Below are positions 49,525-56,546 of a DNA stretch of 64,000 nt, piece by piece (the stretch's first letter is position 1; each line of letters starts with the position of its first letter). Source of the DNA: Pseudorhodoferax sp. Leaf274. GTDB taxonomy: Bacteria; Pseudomonadota; Gammaproteobacteria; Burkholderiales; Burkholderiaceae_C. The position numbers and the translations under genes were made by a program. Where the stretch lies: contig NZ_LMNA01000010.1 of assembly GCF_001422445.1 (NCBI RefSeq), forward strand, positions 1 to 64,000, given 5' to 3'. A model generated the notes under the pieces. That model made no database searches and was not told the DNA's origin. It was given only the letters and a program-made list of their open reading frames with translations.

Positions 49525-51705
49525 TCAGAAGCTGAGCTGCAGCGCCATGTCGGCCGTGCGCGGCGCGCCCAGGTAGGCCATGGTGCCCACGTTGGCCGCG
49601 TACACGCGGTCGGTGGCGTTGCGGATGCGGCCCACCAGCGCGGTGCGGCGGTCGATCTGCCAGGCCAGCGCCAGGTCGACCAGCGTGTAGCCGGGCCAGG
49701 CCTGGGTGTTGGCCGCGTCCGCATGGACCTTGCCGACGCGGCGCACGCCCGCGCTGCCCTTCAGGGCCGGCGTGAAGGCATGGGACACCCACAGGTTGGC
49801 CACCGTCCCCGGCGTGTTGGTCGGCGTCCTGCCCGCGAGCGAGACACCGCCCTGGCGGTAGGTCTCGTACTGCGCATCGACGACGGTGACGTTGCCCTGC
49901 ACCGCCCACCGCGGCGTGGGCTGCAGCCCCAGCGCCAGCTCCACGCCCTGGGACGACTGCTCGCCCACCAGCACGGTCAGCGTGCTGTCGTTGGGGTCCT
50001 GGGTGGCGATGTTGCGGCGCGTGATCCGGTAGGCCGCCACGGTGGCCGTGCCCCTGCCCTGCCAGAAGTCCAGCTTGGTACCGACCTCGACCTGCCGGCC
50101 CGTGGTCAGCGCGCTGTTGTTGCGCACGTCGGCGAACGATGCGGTGGACAGCACGCCCGAGGGCGGGTCGGCCGCCGTGGCGTACTGCACATAGGCCATG
50201 GCGCCGGGCGCGAAGTCCCAGGCCAGGCCGACGCGGCCCGTGGTGGGCCGGTACCTGCGCGTGAAGCTGGCCGGGTTGGCGGCCGTGACCTCGCGCCGGT
50301 TCGTGAGGTCCAGCGCGATGCGCTCGTGGCGCAGCGCGGTCAGCAGGTTCAGCCCGGGCACCAGCGCCGTGCGGTTCTCCAGGTAGAGCGCGGCCGTCGT
50401 GACCTCGTTGTCGCGGTCGGGCCGCAGGCCCGGCGCCATGCCCGGGATGTCGAAGAAGTTCTCGGTGCCGAAGCGGTAGGGGTCCACCGTGCTCACCGTG
50501 GCCGGCAGGCTGTTCGGAAAGCGCGTCTGCCGGTTCACGCTCACGTCCAGGCCGCCGGCCCAGTCGCTGCGGCGGCCGGCGATGGCGCCCGCGTAGCCGG
50601 CCTCGATGCGGTCGCCGACGAGGCGCTGGTCGTGCCGCTGCAGCAGCGCGGCCGAGCGCACCACGGCGGTGTTGCCGGCATTGAAGCGGTAGGTCTCCAC
50701 GTTGCGGTAGTCGCGCAGCGCGTCGTAGACGTAGAAGGTGTTCTTGAGCTTCAGCGCCTCGTTCACGCGCCAGTCGGCGATGGAGCGCAGCCACTGCACG
50801 CGCTGGCCGTAGAAGCCGTCGGCGCTGTTGTAGTTCCTGCCGACGGTGCCCTCGTCCACGCGCAACGTGCCGCCCAGGGGAGTCAGCAGCGGTGTGCCCC
50901 AGTAGGGCCGGTCGACCTGCTCGCGCTGGTACTCGTAGGCCAGCGTGTGCGTGAAGCCGCCGCCCAGGTCGGACCGCAGCGAGGTCGCCAGCTGGGTGGC
51001 GCGCCGGTCCGTGCCGTCGGTCCAGGCGCCGCCGCGGCTGTGGTTCAGGTCGATGCGCGCGTAGTGGCTGCCGGCGCCCATGCCGTCGCCGGCGATGCGC
51101 CGGTTCAGGCCGAACGACGCCTCCTGGAGACTGTCGCTGCCCAGGCGCAGCCGCGCCTCGGAGATGTCGCGGCGCTCGGCCAGCTTGGTGATGACGTTGA
51201 TCGTGCCGCCCACGCCGCCGGCGCCATAGAGGAAGCTGGACGCGCCGCCGATGGCCTCGACGCGGTCGACGATCCAGCTGTCCACCGGTCGGGCGGCGAT
51301 GGCGTATTGCACGTGGATGCCGTTGAACAGCTGCGACAGCGAGCCCGCGCCAAAGCCGCGGTAGCTCACGCCGATGCTGCCGGGTGCGTCGTGGGCGGTC
51401 ACGCCGGGGATGGCGCGCAGGATCTCCTGCGTGTTCTGCGCGCCGCGGGCGTCGATGGCCGTGCGGTCCACCACGGTCACGCTGGCCGGCGTCTCGCGCG
51501 GCGTCAGGCCCAGGCGGCTGGCGGTGTCCGAGGGCGTGTCGAGGTTGAGCGTGCCATTGGCATCGGGCACGGTGGCGCTCACGCGCACGGCGGGCAAGCT
51601 GGCGGCCGCGGTCTGCGCTTGGGCGGGCGCCGCCAGCGCGGCCAAGGCGCTGGACAGGCCCAGGGCCAGCGCACGGCGGCGCGACGGTGGGGAGGTGTGG
51701 AACAT
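49525..51705 (-). CDS. TonB-dependent outer-membrane receptor (siderophore/metal type)
   Basis: A 726-residue receptor. The signal peptide is ~residues 1-31 (ending APAQA). The plug domain (~50-170) has PASVTVVDRTAID, IPGVT and YGAGGVGGTINVITK, and a 22-strand barrel ends in the C-terminal aromatic LQLSF. There is no STN signalling domain, so it does not drive a sigma regulator. MALQLSF ends with Phe as required for Bam assembly. Context (PepSY, DUF2946, PCuAC) suggests a metal complex, possibly copper, rather than an ordinary ferric siderophore. The ATG at 51705 has only a weak GAGAGA site. Confidence 0.9.
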   Translation of the reverse strand: MFHTSPPSRRRALALGLSSALAALAAPAQAQTAAASLPAVRVSATVPDANGTLNLDTPSDTASRLGLTPRETPASVTVVDRTAIDARGAQNTQEILRAIPGVTAHDAPGSIGVSYRGFGAGSLSQLFNGIHVQYAIAARPVDSWIVDRVEAIGGASSFLYGAGGVGGTINVITKLAERRDISEARLRLGSDSLQEASFGLNRRIAGDGMGAGSHYARIDLNHSRGGAWTDGTDRRATQLATSLRSDLGGGFTHTLAYEYQREQVDRPYWGTPLLTPLGGTLRVDEGTVGRNYNSADGFYGQRVQWLRSIADWRVNEALKLKNTFYVYDALRDYRNVETYRFNAGNTAVVRSAALLQRHDQRLVGDRIEAGYAGAIAGRRSDWAGGLDVSVNRQTRFPNSLPATVSTVDPYRFGTENFFDIPGMAPGLRPDRDNEVTTAALYLENRTALVPGLNLLTALRHERIALDLTNRREVTAANPASFTRRYRPTTGRVGLAWDFAPGAMAYVQYATAADPPSGVLSTASFADVRNNSALTTGRQVEVGTKLDFWQGRGTATVAAYRITRRNIATQDPNDSTLTVLVGEQSSQGVELALGLQPTPRWAVQGNVTVVDAQYETYRQGGVSLAGRTPTNTPGTVANLWVSHAFTPALKGSAGVRRVGKVHADAANTQAWPGYTLVDLALAWQIDRRTALVGRIRNATDRVYAANVGTMAYLGAPRTADMALQLSF

Positions 51706-51907
51706 GGAAATCGTCTCTCTCTGGATGCCGGCGCGCGGCGCGGTGTCTGCCTGGCGTGGCCGTTCGCAGCGGTGGCGGGCGGCGGCCATGCGGACCGGCG
51801 CCCTGCGGCCACCGCGCGACTGGCCCCGCACGAAGTCGCCGCGGCGTGGGCCTGCGGCGACGGACGGGCGCGCGCGCCCGTGCGGGCGTCACGCGTGTCG
51901 AGCGGAA

Positions 51908-52270
51908 TCAGGCCAGGGAGGGAGGGCCGCGCGGCGGCAGCGGCGCGCCGGCCAGCGCCGCGATGTGGGCCGCCACCGCGGGCCGCAGCGCATGGGCCAG
52001 CGGCTGCGGGGGCGCGCAGTCGGCCCGGTGCGGCGCCGGCGGCAGCGTGGCCGCCAGGCACATCGGGCAGTCGAGGGTGTGGTGCACGGCGGCGGCATCC
52101 TGCTCGCCCGCGCTGCCCAGCGGGATCAGCTTCACGCCACCACTGGCCGAGCAGACCAGCTCCATGGCCTGGGGCTGCACCATCGGCGACGCGACGGCCA
52201 CGCCCACGGCCAGCACGAACCACGCCAGGACGAGGCGGGCCAGCAGCGTGGAGCGGCGCAGCAGATGCAT
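51908..52270 (-). CDS. DUF2946-like small protein with a CPMC motif
   Basis: A 120-residue protein with an N-terminal hydrophobic segment (~residues 10-28) and a central HHTLDCPMCLAATLPP. This CxxC plus His arrangement and the position ahead of a TonB receptor gene are typical of DUF2946 proteins. It may bind a metal in the periplasm. It is separated from the receptor start by 202 nt. It diverges from the cobalamin riboswitch. Confidence 0.75.
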   Translation of the reverse strand: MHLLRRSTLLARLVLAWFVLAVGVAVASPMVQPQAMELVCSASGGVKLIPLGSAGEQDAAAVHHTLDCPMCLAATLPPAPHRADCAPPQPLAHALRPAVAAHIAALAGAPLPPRGPPSLA

Positions 52271-52353
52271 GGGCGGCGATGATACGTGCGGCCTGCGGGC
52301 GGCGCCCCTGGGCAATTTGCCCCAGGCCCCGCGTTGCGCCGCAGCGCGCTGGC

Positions 52354-52359
52354 TATACT
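52354..52359 (+). promoter_or_regulatory. Possible -10 element ahead of the cobalamin riboswitch
   Basis: TATACT occurs about 40 nt before the aptamer start. It is the only good -10 match in the GC-rich gap. No well-spaced -35 is visible, so this is weak. Confidence 0.35.
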
Positions 52360-52398
52360 CGCCGCGCCCTGCGGAACTCCTTCCCGGGGCATCCGTGC

Positions 52399-52668
52399 GA
52401 CAGGTGTCCGCATGCCCTGCATGCGGAGTAAACGGGAACGGGGTGAAGGCCGCAGCCACAGCGAGGCGCGCGCCCATGCCCCGGCTGCCCCCGCAACGGT
52501 AAGCAAGCGACAACGCCGTTCGTCCGCCAGGCTGATCCCTCAGCCGGGCGGGCCGTCACTGGGCTCCCACGTGGTCTGCGACAGCAGATGCGCGGCGGGC
52601 CTGGGAAGACGCGGCGCCGGCAGGGCCCAGCGCCCTGCCCCTTGCGAGCCCGGAGACCGGCCTGGCGC
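52399..52668 (+). promoter_or_regulatory. Cobalamin (B12) riboswitch
   Basis: The conserved aptamer landmarks occur in order: ACAGGTGTCC, AAACGGGAACGGGGTGAA (the GGGAA...GGTG core), CTGCCCCCGCAACGGTAAGC (the B12 box-like CCCGCAAC-GGTAA), CACTGGG, CTGGGAAGACG, and GAGCCCGGAGACCGGCC near 52646-52662. The layout matches the cobalamin family. It sits on the plus strand 129 nt before the CbiM-like gene and should lower its expression when B12 is plentiful. Confidence 0.88.
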
Positions 52669-52796
52669 GTTCGTGCATGCCCAGCATGCGAAAGCCAGCC
52701 GTCTGCGGGGTGCAGACAGCGGCGCGACGCCGCACGCGCGCATGGCCGCGGCGGCCCGCGTTGCTGTCGCTGCGGGCGGCCCACCGGGAGTCCCGC

Positions 52797-53495
52797 ATGC
52801 ACATCGAACCCGGCGTCGTCGACGGCGCCAAGATCGTCCTGAGCTACGCCACGGCCGCGGCCGCCCTCGGCCTCGCGGCCTGGATGGCGCGCCAGGATGC
52901 GCGCGCCGACGCCCGGCGCGGCGGCTGGCCCGCGCTGCTGGCGCGCAGCGTGCTGACCAGCCTGGCGGTGTTCTGCTTCTTCGAGGTGTTGCCGCACGAG
53001 CCGGTGGGCGTGTCCGAGGTGCACCTGATCCTGGGCTCCACGCTGTTGCTGCTGTTCGGCGCGGGTGCCACCGCCATCGGGCTGGCGGCGGGCCTGCTGG
53101 CCCAGGGCCTGTTCTTCGCGCCGGCCGACCTGCCGCAGTACGGCATGAACGTCACCACGCTGCTGGTGCCGCTGTACGCCATCGCGCAGCTGGCCCGGCG
53201 CATCGTCCCGGCGCGCACGGCCTACGTGGACATCCGCTACCGCCAGGCGTTGGCGCTGTCGCTGGCCTACCAGGGCGGCATCGTGCTGTGGGTGGCGTTC
53301 TGGGCGCTGTACGGGCACGGCGTGGGCGCGGCCACGCTGGCCGAGGTCGGCCGCTTCGGCCTCGCCTACATGGGCGTGGTGCTGCTGGAGCCGCTGATCG
53401 ACCTGGGCGCGCTGTGGGTGGCCAAGACGCTTTGCGGCCTCACGCGCGGCCGCCTGTTCACGGCGCGGCTGCACGCGGCCGCCACGCCGGCCTGA
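52797..53495 (+). CDS. cbiM: CbiM-like ECF transporter membrane protein (cobalt/cobalamin)
   Basis: A 232-residue membrane protein with 6-7 helices. The N-terminus MHIEPGVVDGAK matches the metal-binding start of CbiM (M-H-I-x-x-G), where His2 coordinates Co2+. GGGAG lies 6 nt before the ATG. It is directly downstream of a cobalamin riboswitch and 2 nt before a BtuF-like gene. In complete systems CbiM works with CbiN, CbiQ and CbiO; none lies in this window. It may take up cobalt for B12 synthesis or act with partners encoded elsewhere. Confidence 0.87.
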   Translation: MHIEPGVVDGAKIVLSYATAAAALGLAAWMARQDARADARRGGWPALLARSVLTSLAVFCFFEVLPHEPVGVSEVHLILGSTLLLLFGAGATAIGLAAGLLAQGLFFAPADLPQYGMNVTTLLVPLYAIAQLARRIVPARTAYVDIRYRQALALSLAYQGGIVLWVAFWALYGHGVGAATLAEVGRFGLAYMGVVLLEPLIDLGALWVAKTLCGLTRGRLFTARLHAAATPA

Positions 53496-53497
53496 CC

Positions 53498-54559
53498 GTG
53501 CTCGCGCGCCCGCCGGCCGCCCTGCTGATCGCGCTGCTGTTCCAGGGCGGCCCGGGCGCCGTTCCGGCCTTCGCGGCGCCCGCTGCCGACCTGCCACCGC
53601 GCCCCGCCAGGGCCGCACCGGCCACGGCCTGGCGCATCGTCTCGCTGCAGCCCTCGCTGACCGAGACGGTCTGCGCGCTCGACGCCTGCGACCGCCTGGT
53701 CGCCATCGACCGCTACTCCGACTGGCCGCCGAGCGTGCAGCCGCTGCCGCGCGTGGGCGGTCTGGCCGATGCCGACATCGAGCGCATCCTCGCGGCCCGG
53801 CCCGACCTCGTGCTGCTGCGCCCGCGCAACCGCGTGGCCGAGCGGCTGCGCGAGCTGGGCCTGAACGTGCTGACGCTGGACGGCAAGTCCCACGCCGACA
53901 TGCGCCGCAACATGGAGACCGTGGCCCAGGCCATCGGCCAGCCCGGCGCGGGCGAGGCGCTGTGGGCGCGCACCGACGCCCGCCTGGACGCGCTGCGCCA
54001 GCGGCTGCCGCCGCACTGGCAGGGCAAGCGGGTGTACTTCGAGCTGCACGGCGGCGTGGTCGCGGCCGGCGAGGCCTCGTTCATCGGCGAGACCTTGGCC
54101 CGCCTGGGCCTGCGCAACGTGGTGCCGGCCAGCCTGGGCGCGTTCCCCAAGCTGGGGCCGGAGTACGTGCTGCGCGCCGACCCCGACCTGCTGATCGTGC
54201 ACGACATGCCCGGCGCGCCGCCGCTGGAGGCCCGGCCGGGCTGGCATGCGATGCGGGCCGTGCGCGAGGGCCGGTATTGCCGGATCGCCGAGCCGCGCTT
54301 CGACGTGCTGGTGCGGCCGGGGCCGCGCATCGACGAGGCCGCGCAGGAGGTGCTGGCCTGCCTGGCGGCGGTGGACCGGCGCGTGGCGACCCCGTCACCG
54401 AACTCGTGCAGCGCGGCCGCGCACTCGACCCACAGGACCGCGAACGCCTGGTGGACCAGTTGCTGGAGTCGCTCAACGAACCTGCGGCCGCGCAACTGGA
54501 CGCGGCGTGGGAGGCCGAGATCGGGCGGCGCCTTGCCGAGTACGACCGCGGCGAAGTGA
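53498..54559 (+). CDS. btuF: BtuF-like periplasmic cobalamin-binding protein with a foreign C-terminal tail
   Basis: A 353-residue frame. The signal peptide is ~residues 1-27. The class III binding-protein domain has RIVSLQPSLTETVCALDACDRLVAIDRYSDWP, GGLADADIERILAARPDLVL and LGPEYVLRADPDLLIVHDMP. It fits BtuF or an adjacent cobalamin-binding protein. The start is GTG 53498, 2 nt after the cbiM stop. Homology ends near residue 296 (VDRRV, base 54387). After that the frame runs through an inserted toxin-antitoxin gene and adds ~57 residues of Arg/Ser/Trp-rich sequence without family sense. The native stop has been lost. Confidence 0.82.
   Translation: MLARPPAALLIALLFQGGPGAVPAFAAPAADLPPRPARAAPATAWRIVSLQPSLTETVCALDACDRLVAIDRYSDWPPSVQPLPRVGGLADADIERILAARPDLVLLRPRNRVAERLRELGLNVLTLDGKSHADMRRNMETVAQAIGQPGAGEALWARTDARLDALRQRLPPHWQGKRVYFELHGGVVAAGEASFIGETLARLGLRNVVPASLGAFPKLGPEYVLRADPDLLIVHDMPGAPPLEARPGWHAMRAVREGRYCRIAEPRFDVLVRPGPRIDEAAQEVLACLAAVDRRVATPSPNSCSAAAHSTHRTANAWWTSCWSRSTNLRPRNWTRRGRPRSGGALPSTTAAK
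54220..54387 (+). repeat. Repeat C, copy 1: 3' end of btuF
   Basis: This 168-bp coding segment recurs at 56895-57062 in the same orientation with two mismatches. The shared segment ends exactly at GCGTGGC in both, and beyond it the sequences are unrelated. Base 54387/54388 is therefore a junction. Confidence 0.9.
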
Positions 54560-54612
54560 CGGCCGTCGACGCCGAAGAGGTGTTCGCCAAGGCCCGGCGT
54601 CTGGCGCAGTGA
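54406..54612 (+). CDS. Addiction-module antitoxin, probably 5'-truncated
   Basis: A 68-residue reading from GTG 54406. It matches the small addiction-module antitoxin family: LDPQDRERLVDQLLESLNEP, then AAWEAEIGRRLAEYDRGEVTAVDAEEVFAKAR in two parts. Family members usually start about 6-8 residues before the VTEL segment seen at 54394-54405. Here no start codon exists there, because the junction with btuF falls at 54388. So it either uses the GTG, losing a few residues, or is silent. There is no ribosome site before the GTG. Its stop overlaps the toxin start. Confidence 0.7.
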   Translation: MQRGRALDPQDRERLVDQLLESLNEPAAAQLDAAWEAEIGRRLAEYDRGEVTAVDAEEVFAKARRLAQ

Positions 54613-54905
54613 CCAGAGTCCGGTTCCTGCCGGCGGCAGAGATCGAACTCCTGCGCGAAGTCGCCTACTACTCGAAAGCCCGCTCCGGAACGGGCGTGCG
54701 CTTCAACGCAGCTGTCCTGGCTGCCGTGTCACGCATTGCCCACCACCCACGTGGCGGCGCGCCCTCCTACCTGGGCACACGAAGCACCTTGGTCAAGGGT
54801 TTCCCGTTCTCGATCGTATACCGGGTAGCGGACGGCGACGTGCTGGTCGTCGCTATCGCACCCCACCGCATGCGCCCGGACTATTGGGCTTCGCGGGTGA
54901 CGTAG
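54609..54905 (+). CDS. RelE/ParE-type toxin
   Basis: A 98-residue protein with the ParE/RelE pattern: VRFLPAAEIELLREVAYYSKA, GVRFNAAVLAAVSRIAHHP, then the C-terminal LVKGFPFSIVYRVADGDVLVVAIAPHRMRPDYW. GTG 54609 overlaps the antitoxin stop (GTGA). Members inhibit gyrase or cut mRNA. It is intact even though the antitoxin may be shortened. It lies in the inserted segment between btuF and its second copy. Confidence 0.83.
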   Translation: MTRVRFLPAAEIELLREVAYYSKARSGTGVRFNAAVLAAVSRIAHHPRGGAPSYLGTRSTLVKGFPFSIVYRVADGDVLVVAIAPHRMRPDYWASRVT

Positions 54906-55070
54906 CACCAGCGCGCGGCTTCCTGGTGCTTCAGGCGGATGCGGACCGTCTTTAAGGCAGCGTTCAGCACGTCGCTCGGAACAGCCGAACCGCTGTGAGC
55001 TTGCGCTCATCCGCGAGCCCATCCACGGTCTATGCAGCCCCATTGCCCCCGGGCCCTTGAGCCTGACGTC

Positions 55071-55136
55071 GACCTGCAAATCGTGCACGACATGCCCGGC
55101 GCGCCACCGGTGAAGGCACGGCCCGGCTGGCATTCG
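55071..55136 (+). repeat. Degenerate btuF fragment
   Basis: GACCTGCAAATCGTGCACGACATGCCCGGCGCGCC and following bases up to GGCTGGCATTCG resemble btuF 54188-54250 at ~85% identity, with several changes. It lies alone before the nuclease-like gene. The rest of the gap (54906-55181, 276 bp) holds no gene I can support. Confidence 0.75.
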
Positions 55137-55181
55137 CCTTTACCATCCCGCGCCTGCTGCAACCCACTGTGGAGATGTCAC

Positions 55182-56438
55182 TTGTCACTGTACGAACTCA
55201 ACGGCGGAGCGCTGACGCCCATCGCGAGCACGACTTTCACGACCCTGGGCTTGCGTGAGCGTTCCCAGCTCCAGGCCGCCCTTCGACACCACATATCCGC
55301 AATCACACCGGGCATCCGCACGATGGTGATCTGTGAGGAGTTCGGCGACTGGATTGATGCAAGCCGTCGCATTGACCTCCTCTGCCTGGATGAGGACGGC
55401 TGCCTTGTCGTTGTTGAACTGAAGAGAGACAACAGCGGCCACATGGAGCTTCAGGCTCTTCGCTATGCCGCCATGGTCTCAGCAATGACATTCGATCAAG
55501 CTGTGGAGGCACATCGGAGCTACCTGCGAAAGATTCAATCCGATGCAGATCCGGAGAGCGCCATCAGAGAGTTTCTGGAGGTGGAGGAAGGCCCCGTCGC
55601 GTTCTCCGACACAGTCCGGATCGTTCTGGCGGCATTGGACTATTCGACCGAGCTCACCACTGCCGTCTTGTGGCTGAACAAGCAAGGACGACTCGACATC
55701 CGCTGCGTTCAGATGCGGCCGCACAGTTTTGGCGGACGGACCGTTCTGGACATCCAACAAGTGATTCCTTTGCCGGCAGCTCGGGAATATCAAGTTGCAC
55801 TTCGTCAGAAGACGATCCAGCAAGAGGCCGTCGCCCGTAGCCAAACCCGCGACATGACGCGATATGACCTGAGCGTTGGAGACACCGATTTCACGCACCT
55901 TCCGAAGCGCCGATTGATGTACCAGGTCGTCAAGGAAGCAATGAGCCGGGGAATTGCGCCGGCGCTGCTGGCGCAGGCTGCCCAACTCAGCGCAGATGCC
56001 ATGTTCGTTTCCGCAGATGGCATTCTCGATGCTGACAGCCTGAGAAGCGCCGCGAGCAAGTCTCTGGATAGGTTCTACGCCAAGTCAGCAGATCTCCTGC
56101 GATTCAGTGGCAGGACGTACGCGCTTTCGCGGCAGTGGGGCAACGGCACCATCGACGCCGTGAATAGGATCATCGACCTGCTGCCTGGCGGCCCAGTCGT
56201 GGGCTTCGCCCCGACTTCAGGCATTACAGAAGAAGTCGCGTACGAGGGCTACACCATCACGCGGCGCGCCAGCGGCACCATCGAGGTGGAAAAGGACGGC
56301 GAGATCGTCCTGCCCGCCAAGCCAGCGCTGCGCCTTCTCGCAGAAAAGTTGGACATCAGCCCACTCAATGGGAATGGAAACGACCTGAACACGCGACAAC
56401 TCGGAGCGGAAGTCATCAAAGCAATTGCAGCACTTTAG
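55182..56438 (+). CDS. PD-(D/E)XK nuclease-like protein (NucS/DUF91-like N-terminus)
   Basis: A 418-residue protein starting at TTG 55182 with GGAG 7 nt upstream. Residues ~40-110 resemble the NucS/DUF91 nuclease fold: E52-E53, D65 in RRIDLLCLD and E79-x-K81 in LVVVELKRD, which makes a complete PD-(D/E)XK set. The remaining ~300 residues contain a central helical part (KTIQQEAVARSQTRD) and a C-terminal domain (FSGRTYALSRQWGNGTI...TITRRASGTIEVEKDG) of unknown family. Base use is visibly less GC-rich (roughly mid-50s % by eye) than the ~70% around it, so it was probably acquired. A defence or repair nuclease role is plausible but unproved. Confidence 0.65.
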   Translation: MSLYELNGGALTPIASTTFTTLGLRERSQLQAALRHHISAITPGIRTMVICEEFGDWIDASRRIDLLCLDEDGCLVVVELKRDNSGHMELQALRYAAMVSAMTFDQAVEAHRSYLRKIQSDADPESAIREFLEVEEGPVAFSDTVRIVLAALDYSTELTTAVLWLNKQGRLDIRCVQMRPHSFGGRTVLDIQQVIPLPAAREYQVALRQKTIQQEAVARSQTRDMTRYDLSVGDTDFTHLPKRRLMYQVVKEAMSRGIAPALLAQAAQLSADAMFVSADGILDADSLRSAASKSLDRFYAKSADLLRFSGRTYALSRQWGNGTIDAVNRIIDLLPGGPVVGFAPTSGITEEVAYEGYTITRRASGTIEVEKDGEIVLPAKPALRLLAEKLDISPLNGNGNDLNTRQLGAEVIKAIAAL

Positions 56439-56546
56439 CTTCGAGTCGACAGCTTCAAGCGCTTTGCAGTGCTTGAGTTAGTTTTGGGCAGTCAATTGGT
56501 CTAAGCCGTGCAGATGTCCTGCTCCATCACCTCCACAACTCGGCCC

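Noticed and set aside
54388-54559. The BtuF-frame tail as a genuine domain
   Set aside because: It is an out-of-frame reading of the antitoxin gene, begins at a recombination junction and has no recognisable fold.
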